Positions 55,046 through 64,000 of a DNA stretch of 64,000 nucleotides are shown in pieces. The notes under the pieces are model-generated. The model was not told where the DNA came from. It saw nothing but the letters and a program-made list of their open reading frames with translations, and made no database searches. The stretch spans positions 1 through 64,000 of the forward strand of contig NW_019773643.1 of NCBI RefSeq assembly GCF_001039355.2, given 5' to 3'. The stretch's first letter is position 1, and every line of letters starts with the position of its first letter. The translations under genes were made by a program, and so were the position numbers. The stretch comes from Lingula anatina (lineage: Eukaryota; Brachiopoda; Lingulata; Lingulida; Lingulidae).

Positions 55046-58000
55046 GAAAGTGAGGAAAAATATTGGTGACACATAAAATGAAAGCTTAGTAAGGGTTGTG
55101 TTTCTGCTGCTGGAGGCTACAGACATGGAATTTATATATTCAGTATTATAGTACCGAGTGAGGAAAATATCTTGACAAAGCAAATTCAATGAGGACACAA
55201 ATTTTTTTCTCAATTATTTTTACTGATACTGATAATGAATGTATCTTTCTTTTTGGTTCACAAATAGAGTAATAAATTTATTTGCATATCATCTTAACTT
55301 TCATCAATAAGTAACTTATTTTGGAAAGAAGTTGAGAGGATATACTGGTACATCTGTTGATAACAGGTAGGGTTCATACATATTCTTGTTGCCAAAGATA
55401 TTGCCTTCTTTAAAACTTTACAGAAAACATATTTTTAATGATGTTTACAAATTATGAATATTTGAGAAACAATATTTTTAACTGAGTAACACTGCTGACT
55501 GTTTTTTTATTTATTATTATTGTTATTTTATTGTTTTATCTTTGTTGTTTTATCATCAATGTTTTTAATAATTCTAGATATTCTGTGAAGTGAATGGAGA
55601 TTTTATATGGAATGTGCCATAAAATAAATTATAATTACACATGTAAAATGTTTTGGAATGCCTTTCATTAAAATGATATGTATTTGTCTGGTGTATGTAC
55701 AAAATACAAAACCATGGTGTATGGTTGTCTTTAATTTTACTGAAATTTATTTATATTTATTTATATATATATATATATATAAACAGAGAGGTAAATATAT
55801 ATAAACGGAGAGATAAATATATTTGAACAAAGAGAGAGAGCAAAAATGTAAATGCTCCACGTGAATTATTTATGTAGCATGTATAAATTAATGGCAAAGA
55901 CAGTAATCTATAGCACATTGAACAACAAAATTCACTTTGTATGATTTAATGAAAATATATATAAATATAACCCATAGTCCCAAAAAAATTTTTTTAATAT
56001 TGCACAGGCCTAAGGTGTTCATATTTTTGCTCTCTGTACATATCAATATAATGATAATAACTTAAAGTTAATTTTGTTATATATGATTTAGGGTTAAGTA
56101 TCTAAATATGTGTTGGTATAGATTTGTCCTTTGTGTTGTATTTCATCGTAGATGAGAACTACTGTGCTATCTCTATGCTTTAAGCATATAAGGATATATT
56201 TAGTCTCAGAGTCACTGTGTTAAAAAAAGTGCACAGCTCTTCTAAAAAGGAGAAGACCCTGAGAGGGTCCTCTGAATATGTGTGTTATTCCATTATTTTG
56301 TAATATTAAAATATGTTTTAGGGTAAAGTCTCTAATTAAGTGTTGTTTAAGATTAACTTGGTTGTGTCCTATGTGTTGTTTTTCATCATGGATGAGATCT
56401 CTAAGCTCAAAGCACACAAGAATATATTAACTCTGAGCCTCAACCAGCTATGTTACAGTTGTAATATTGGTCACAATTGTATTTCTACATACTGATGTAA
56501 TGTGACATTAAAGAAATGTTATATGTGCACAGGATATTGTATTTGAAAATATAATCTGCCTCGCAAAGTTTTGTGGGTGGAGCAGAAGATAAGCATTGCT
56601 GTAGGTTTTTTTAAAATAAATATAGGTTTCTTTAAAAGAGCACATTAAAAAAAATTATAGTGTATTCTAACTTATAAAGTGAAACTAGTAAAAAGTTTTT
56701 TCCACTTAATTAAAAAAAATAGACTTTAGACTTTTCAAGTTATTGTTTGTGGAAATAAAGATGTTAATGGGTGAGTAGGATGTTCACGTGGGGGGGGTGC
56801 AGATCATGAGATAGAGCGAATAAATTTTTTTTTTATTGACACAATACATCACGAATACATGACAATACAAAAACAACCAAACAGACACTCGCTCACACAC
56901 TCACACATAAGAGATAATATACTATATAACACTTTTTAGTTAATTACATCTTCATACGCTAAATATTCAAATTAAAAATAACTTAATTATATTTGAATTG
57001 TACTGACAGATTGACTTATCCGTTTTCACCAGATATCTAGAGCGAATATAATCATCTTGGTTCAAGAATGCAGTTGCCTTTAGCTAGGGACAGGTTTTAA
57101 AAAAAACATTAAATCAGTTTAAGACCAACATTTTACTTTAATCATATGAAAACTGTAGTAATATTATTCATAAATTTTTTCCTCATGTTACAATGACTAA
57201 ACATATATGTACATGAGTACCTTATATCAAGAGAGAATGGATTAAGATCAGATGCCGAACATCTGTGAAGATCTTCTTTTGTGGATAAATCCTGAGTAAA
57301 TGTACAACATTGTACTCTATTTGCAATAGAAACTAAGCCATGCATCAAAAACCACAGTAATTAGATACTCTATTTGTCAATTTGATTAAATAAAAGACTT
57401 CATGCCAACTGGATTGTCCATGATAGCAGCACAATGTTTGTTGCAGTCTCTCTAATCTGCGCCTTTCAATTTGTCTTCCTTCTCAATTGGCAAACTTTAT
57501 CACAAGTACATGGAAATGTAGGATTCTACTGAGCCTTGCAACAGGTGCTTTTGCATATTTCATCTGTGCAATGAATTCCCCTTTTTTGTCTGGGTCACAG
57601 GTTCACATTTGCCATTATTATTTCAGCTGTCTTTTTGTTATCAAGGTATGTGTAAATGTACAGGTCATTTTTTCATTGAAAACATTAATGGGGTTTAGTT
57701 TTCTTATATTTGCTTCATTGCCACCCACTGTGGATTCTATTTGTTTGTATATATTTATACATTTCTTTTGTATATGATGTTCGTATGTGACGCATGTGAA
57801 ACCGTGCCACATATGCCAGTTATCTGGTATATTCTTGTGTGAATTAAGGCACAGACATTCATTGAAGATCCAAATAAAAGTTTTGGTTATTTTGTTGTTT
57901 TTTTTTAATTTTAGCAGATTTAAAATTGTACAGTTTGTGTGTACTTACATAAATTTCACGAATTGCTTAAAGTCATTAACTTTTACAGTTTCTGTACTTT

Positions 58001-59324
58001 TTAATAAAAATTATTTTGTCACTATTGTCTTTGCAGAAAATTTAAAGATAATACAACAACTAAATACAACACATATAGGAGGTCCAGTATTATATGTTGG
58101 AAAATTCATGTATTGTTTTTCATATGATCTGTGGATGAAAGCTACTTATTAAATGGAATATGTCAATAACCACCAAGCTGTTTCTTTAATTAATTTTGTA
58201 TGCTAGTTTTGGTTCATTGGCTACATCAGTATTATTTATCAATACGTTATGAAAAAAGAGAAATTGACCATAGGCTCATAAATATTTTTCTTATCCATCT
58301 GAATACGAGGAATGATCTTAAAGGGGTATTTAAATCTGTTTGTAGAAATTTGTCTTGGGTGCATGTTTCAATAAGAATCATTGTATTCCTTTCTTGTTTA
58401 AATATCAAAAGCTGACATACATGTGCACATAGATTTAAAATGATCATCGAGATGATGGATAGAAATTCTACCAACGGATGAAACAAAAAAATCTTGAAAC
58501 TTTATCCATTAATAACTCAAAATTATTCTTTATAATTCACAGAAAATTTAAAACGTGCGTAGATAAATTAGCTTTGGGAAAAATTACCTGGAAATGTGGG
58601 TATCACTAGTGTATACAAGATTTGAGCTCAGGATTATGCATTTGCCTGGATTTCTAGGCATTTTTATCCAATACAAAAATGCTTTCAATTTGTTGGGTTG
58701 CAAACTCAAAATCAAAGAAATATTCATCTTGAAGGCCATGTTGTCATGCACATTTCTTGCAATCGCTCTTTAGGCGGGTTCTTTCCAAGCAGCATTTTTA
58801 TCCTTTTCTTATTTATTTATTTTAAGGCACGTCATGTCTTGTCGCTCCCTTTTAATTTAATTGCTTCTTTGATTCTGTTTCTGTTAGTTACTGCAAACTT
58901 GTATACAAGTGGCTTTAAGTATGTGCACGATAGGCCACGGGCATATTTGGTCAGCTTCGTTCATCATGTCATTTTCTCCACTTTTGTTTGTCGTATTTGA
59001 TTTTCTGTGCAGTTTGCCGATCATTGCTGATAATAGTAGGATAGTTTGCAAACACCTGCTTAGCTTTTCTACCTACAGTACCAGTATTTAAGAAAGCTAA
59101 ATAGAAGAAAGATAACGTTATAAACATTAATTGAATGTATGAAAGTGCTTTATAGCATGCATAATTTATTCAGATTTGAGTAATGATATCCGATGCGTCT
59201 GGTTTATACGAATTCCTTAAATCTTTATTTGAACTGGACATTTCTAAAACATCAACGACAGTTCTTCCCCAAATGGCAAATCATCAAATATTTACAGTGT
59301 ATGACCAGATTGATGATAGATTCC

Positions 59325-59567
59325 TAGACCCTATCGTACTAACTGTAGATCGATCTGTCTTCAAGGGGATTCTCTCCAAATTGCCATCAACTTAAGCGGC
59401 TTAGATATCTGTCACGCCTACTGAAGCTGCTAGAGGGTAATTAATTATCTTAGCAACTTTAGTAGACATGCCAGAGAATTTAGCTGCTTAATTTGAAAAC
59501 AATTTTGCGAGAAACCCCTTGAAGATGGATCCTTTTAGATCGATCTAGGTATAGAAACCCAGTCATA
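59325..59567. mobile_element. R1 MITE copy 5
   Basis: Begins gaccctatcgtactaactg followed by TAGATCGATCTG, ends TAGATCGATCTAGGTATAGA then aacccagtca. This is the same subfamily as 12927-13169. Confidence 0.78.
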
Positions 59568-60106
59568 AGAACATGCGTTCACAGGTTTGCCGCCAAATCA
59601 CACCTTCATGTAGTTGTCCAGGCACTTCGAATCTGTCTAGGACGGTAAACCATCTTACCAGGAAAGAGGATTCTAGTCTATTCTCCCACCTGATAATCTA
59701 ATGAAAGGTGTTCAAACAATACTCTTTAATTAAGAATGTATCGGAGGATGGCCTCAGGCAATAGTCAACTATATTCATTCCCACGCCAATACATAGTTTG
59801 TGTCAACAGTTCAAAGTATACGGGCGGATTATTGGCGGGAACCGAGCCATAAAACGAATTTTCAAATGCGCTTTCGGTATTGTCTCTTGACTGTTGACTG
59901 CTAGTTCACTAATATATTTTGAATGATTTAAATTGGTTTTGTGTACAATCTTTGGGCACACCCGAGCTTTTAGTTGCCGCTGATTGCTTTCAAGTTGATT
60001 ACTTACACTTAGAACTTGTACAATTATAGCGGCACTCGACTTAACAACTTATGTCAAAATAAAAAATTAATGTGATTAGGCCAACTTATCTAAATACCGT
60101 CAATCC

Positions 60107-60447
60107 TGGTCGCGCATCACGAATGCAAAAAATAAAGCGATCAATCCTCAGCCGGTATACCAGCGTAGGTGTTGAATTTTGTTTAAAATCACGACAAAAA
60201 GACAAGAAGTGACACTCGATTGCAACATCTCAGCGATTCATCATGAAAGTGTTGTTGGTATCTGCGGTACTTCNCCAATCTGGTCGCGCATCACGAATGC
60301 AAAAAATAAAGCGATCAATCCTCAGCCGGTATACCAGCGTAGGTGTTGAATTTTGTTTAAAATCACGACAAAAAGACAAGAAGTGACACTCGATTGCAAC
60401 ATCTCAGCGTCTCATCATGAAAGTATTGTTGGTCTCTGTGGTACTTC
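60107..60447 (+). repeat. Tandem duplication of the vWA-lectin gene promoter and start codon, joined at an N
   Basis: Segment 60107-60273 and segment 60278-60447 are near-identical copies of about 170 bp, covering upstream sequence, 5' UTR and the first ten codons. The first copy stops at a single N (60274) in mid-exon, with a start ATG at 60244 and small differences (atctgcggtac versus ctctgtggtac). Only the second copy continues into a full exon 1. The N marks a sequence join, so an assembly artefact of two haplotypes is likely; a true duplication is the alternative. Confidence 0.85.
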
Positions 60448-63400
60448 TTTACTGCGCCATCGCAGTGGTGGGCTCCACTTCGGAGGCTTCATCAGGTAAC
60501 TTAATTAGTTTAACCTATGCTGTGGAATGTAATTTTGTTCAGAATGTGACCCTAAAAAAAGTCTTTTTAAAATGACATTCATGTAACTGCAAAATGTGGA
60601 ATCGCTATCCAAATAAGGGCACTTTGTTTTTGTTTGAATTAATATGTCGCGTCCGATATTTGATTTATGTTTTCGACCATTTAGTGAAATTTGACCTGAT
60701 ATACTGTTTCACTATTTATGATCTCATCATAGGGCAGCAATGTCCACAAGAAATGAATTGGATCGTTCAAATCTTTGAGAATAATAATAAAAAAAACGTT
60801 TGAAAATTGACCATACTTCCAGCCAACCACGTCACTTGCGACAGAGAAGATAAGATCGACATGGCGTTCTTGCTGGACGCTTCCAAGAGCGTGGGCTTCA
60901 TGAATTATAAGAAAGTGGTCGGGTTTGTTCAAGATTTTATCAGCAGGTTCGGCGTTGGTGCCGAGCGTGTGCGCCTCGGCCTCGTTTACTTCAGTGTCAA
61001 AGCGACCAGATACTTCGCCTTTGATGAATATTCAGGTGAGTTTGTCTGGTAGTGGCGTTTTACTAACTCATTACAGATGCTGTCCACGGGTTTTCCTTGC
61101 CAAAATGAATATAATTTAGAGGTTCTCTCGTGTGAAAACGAGGCAATGTGTGTGACAGTAGATGTCGTTCTATTTGGCCAGTCATTTAATTAAAACTAAT
61201 TAAAAGTATCGAATTAAGATGGAATAAAACTAGCTCCTCAAATACCAGTGCAGAAGTTATAATAACACCATGCCAAAATGAATAGGACTAAAATGGACAG
61301 GGACTCAGACTCGCGTTATAGTTTATATCACATATAGAAGCTTGGTGTCAAAATCAGGGGGGGGGAAGAGGGAGATGACAGGGCAACGATGAGTACAACG
61401 TGATGCTAAACCCGGCTACCACTGAACCTGGTTTAACATTAATTTCTTGCCCTGTTGATCTTATAAACATATGTTTTTCGCTTACAGACAAGCAAGCCGT
61501 GTTGGACAAAGTCGGAGAGATGGCGGACCGTGCATTCAAGAATCAGCTGGGCACGAGAACCAACACCTCCGGAGGGCTGGCGGTCATCCACGAGCTTTTT
61601 AATGAAAACCAACGCAATGAGACCGACGCTAAGATGGTGATTGTTATAACCGATGGTAAACCAAACTCAGACAAAGAAGCCACCATCCCAAATGCCGATG
61701 CACTGAAGGCGGACGGCGTCAAAATCATGGCTATAGGAGTCGGGGACGACATCAGGAGGTACGTAAAATATTTAGATCCATTGAAGTCTGATTTTACTAG
61801 CACAACAGTGAAAAATGAGTAGAAAAATTAATGGGGGGGGGGGGGGGGGTGTTGTAAACTATTTTGCCAGTTCCTGTTTCTTAGATATCTAAACAAAGAA
61901 TTCTAATATTTCAGAGACAACCTGGAGGACATTGCCTCAGAACCTTACGAGAGATATGTCTTCACCACTGAAGACTTTGAAGATTTGATCGCTCGGACAG
62001 AGGACATGGTACAGACTGCTTGCAGAAATGGTAAAACGAATGTATTCAATTGTTCATTGAGAGAGAGAGAGAGGGAGAGAGAGAGAGAGTGAGACCGACC
62101 TAACACCTAACTTGTAAAATGTGATTCTCAAGATTATCATTTGTACCATTTAGGCAGTAAGATAACGGAATTGTTCGGGTTCGCTGATAGACTATTGGAT
62201 AGTGTGAAACATGTAGGCCTACGTGCTAGAACTGCTTCTACTCTCTGGCTTTTTTTCCAGTCGAGTATCTGTCGTGCCCCGAACAGGAGAGCAATGACAG
62301 GATAGTGGACGCTCAACACGCGGCTATCGAGAAAGCTATTGCAAGCTTGTTGGAAACCAACGAGGTACTGACTGAATTAGATGAAAGATGCAACGGTAAG
62401 TTTACGTTTAACTCTCTAAAATTACATAAAATCATATGTTATCAGAAGAACTAATTTCACATATTTCTATTTCATCAACTACACAAATAACCATCTGCTA
62501 TCTTATGAAGGTACAACTGTGAATGCATTTGGAGTTTCATTATTCACAATATGTTTGCAAACATAGTGTTGGATAACAACTATTTAATGCTTACATAAAG
62601 AATGTTAAATAATGTACATTATTTATATTTTGAATGCCATATTAATAATTATATCAAACAAAACGAAGAATGAGCTAATCGATTGGTATACACTTGTAAT
62701 ACGACAGGTAGACTCCAGGTCCACGTTATTGTCTTTGAAGCCCTTTCAATCAGCAAAATATTTGACGTAGTTCATGGTTGTTAGTTTAATGATTGTTTGT
62801 GTCTATGGTGAATCTATAATCACACTAAGAAGCTGGATCTCACCGCCTAGCTTATATATTTTATTAGTAACTAAAGCAGTAAATCTGTTCCTTATATTTA
62901 TAAAGATATATACTAGTACATTCACAAACTGGCAATCCAATTACCAATAAAAGAATGGTATTGCACCAAATTCGATTGTTTTTATTATATTGGGCAAGAT
63001 CATGATCATTTATGTACCAGTACAGAAATAAATTGAAATTGTAAATTTAATGTTTGACGAAGTCATTTTGATATTCACCAGTTGACCCGTGTCCAAGCTG
63101 TTTCACGAGGAACGACGAGTTTCGGTCCTGCTACAAGGCCGTCCCAGCGGCGGTGGACTGGCCCGAGGCAGACAGACTCTGCGCCGTTCTCTATGGGGCA
63201 CGTCTGGCGTCCGTGAACACGGCGGAGGAACACCATTACATCAAGAACCAAACTTTCTCCTCTGAGGAAGCAACCAGCGCAGGTAAGTCTCCCTTCCTTC
63301 AAAACTTCAAAACTTGATCTTGACCTTGATAGAAGATGGGAGATGGCCGGTGTGCCAGGAATGGTAGTCCACTAGGAACCCTTGTCCATTCCCCATTACT

Positions 63401-63924
63401 TTGAACAAGTGCCATTTGTCTCATATACTAACTCCGATAGTCCGGCTTACCTTAACATGTACTCATCATAAGGTACCCCGGACTTTCATTCCTAGGACTA
63501 CCATTCCTGTCACACCGGACAATGTTGTAGGCCTAAACGGACTGACAGAAAGAAGAACGGAAGTATGACTAACCAGTTTCAGGCATGTCCCCCAACCCAC
63601 TTAAGTTTGGGAGAGAATATTTTATTTTTCCTATCTGCTATTTATCTGCTGTTTTTCTGCGCATTCGATGAAGATCACGAGTAGGTAAATTATTCACAAT
63701 TGCGCTGCCCCTCTATTTCAGGCATCACCAAATGGTGGGTCAGTGGTAATGACCTGGCCAACCACGGTACTTTGATGTGGGCGGGTGATGGTCACTCTGT
63801 CAACCTCACCGTCACTGGAGATCATGCTCACCACTGCGTCCTCATGGATGGTACAAACCACTTAAATCTGGTGAGAGTCGCTTGTGGCGCGTCCCATGGC
63901 TTCGTGTGCGAGAAGAATTACTGA
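60417..63924 (+). CDS. Secreted vWA domain plus C-type lectin domain protein, 7 exons
   Basis: Exons: 60417-60495, 60823-61035, 61488-61758, 61915-62030, 62261-62395, 63082-63282, 63722-63924, all in phase, 405 aa. Residues 1-19 are a signal peptide (MKVLLVSVVLLYCAIAVVG). A von Willebrand A domain spans about 35-215 with a complete-looking MIDAS: DASKS (45-49), Thr in NTSGG (122-124 region) and ITDGKPNSD (D153). A linker with two cysteines and a helical acidic stretch follows (about 225-270). A C-type lectin domain runs from about 275 to the end: CPSCF, SCYKAV, then CVLMDG and ACGASHGFVCEKNY. The canonical EPN/QPD and WND sugar-binding motifs are missing, so ordinary Ca-dependent sugar binding is doubtful. 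Likely an extracellular adhesion, matrix or immune-type protein; I cannot choose. An AATAAA lies at 63952-63957, about 28 bases after the stop. Confidence 0.92.
62057..62092. repeat. (GA)n microsatellite
   Basis: An imperfect gaga run in intron 4 of the vWA-lectin gene. Confidence 0.85.
63347..63518. mobile_element. R3 MITE copy 3
   Basis: The best-preserved ends of the family: CCGGTGTGCCAGGAATGG on the left and the reverse complement of CCGGTGTGACAGGAATGG on the right. The interior shares cattactttgaacaagtgcc and cattcctaggact with the other two copies. In the last intron of the vWA-lectin gene. Confidence 0.85.
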
Positions 63925-63951
63925 GACTGATCACTAACATTGGAGTGTCTG

Positions 63952-63957
63952 AATAAA
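63952..63957 (+). terminator. Polyadenylation signal of the vWA-lectin gene
   Basis: AATAAA 28 bases after the TGA stop codon. Confidence 0.6.
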
Positions 63958-64000
63958 TATGGCGGTTGATTTGAAAGGGGTCATATATTCCATTTGGTTG

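Larger units (their letters stand above)
54883..60416. other. Intergenic region, no gene recognised
   Basis: Besides the R4 copy, this AT-rich 5.5 kb holds candidate polyadenylation signals near 55265 and 55622, short TA repeats (about 55757-55780), an R1 copy (59325-59567) and a duplicated promoter segment (60107-60447). Open frames at 57487-59000 have hydrophobic stretches but show no family signature or splice structure. Confidence 0.5.

Noticed and set aside
57487-59000. Cluster of hydrophobic open frames, perhaps a decayed receptor
   Set aside because: No family motif, no matching splice phases, AT-rich composition where hydrophobic codons are expected by chance.

Overview
This is a eukaryotic, animal nuclear window. 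Its genes are intron-rich with canonical GT-AG introns, sit between long AT-rich intergenic stretches, and are surrounded by short inverted-repeat transposon relics. Gene content (a PMP22/claudin-type tetraspan protein, a KIF28/KLP-6 kinesin, a membrane-anchored GH35 galactosidase, a secreted vWA plus C-type-lectin protein) and the frequent tacatgta-like words suggest an invertebrate bilaterian, perhaps a mollusc or other lophotrochozoan. The species cannot be fixed from sequence alone. Exon models were made by hand from splice sites, phase continuity and protein-family conservation.

Layout, all genes on the + strand. (1) 567-4915: three-exon PMP22/claudin-like protein (156 aa). (2) 10414-16475: two-exon small type I membrane protein with a Ser/Thr-rich ectodomain (133 aa). 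(3) 20942-39290: 23-exon kinesin-3-like motor, best match KIF28/KLP-6 (1060 aa), with a 716-base assembly gap in intron 1. (4) 41177-54882: 18-exon GH35 beta-galactosidase of the GLB1L2/GLB1L3 type with an N-terminal membrane anchor (667 aa). (5) 60417-63924: seven-exon secreted protein with a vWA domain and a C-type lectin domain (405 aa). In genes 2 to 5 the exon phases join without a break from start to stop. The five genes show no shared pathway.

Spaces between genes and the larger introns hold at least ten families of short TIR elements, labelled R1 to R12 here for cross-reference only. They include a five-copy family carrying GATCGATC, two hAT-like insertions with visible target-site duplications, and long hairpin elements.

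The most unusual pattern is repeated local tandem amplification of DNA spanning an exon end and its 5' splice site: a 94-bp minisatellite at GH35 exon 3, a 64-bp minisatellite at kinesin exon 18, and a one-step duplication at kinesin exon 7. Each repeat unit carries a usable-looking splice donor, so the arrays are potential sources of alternative splicing. I see no prokaryotic features, CRISPR array, rRNA or convincing tRNA.
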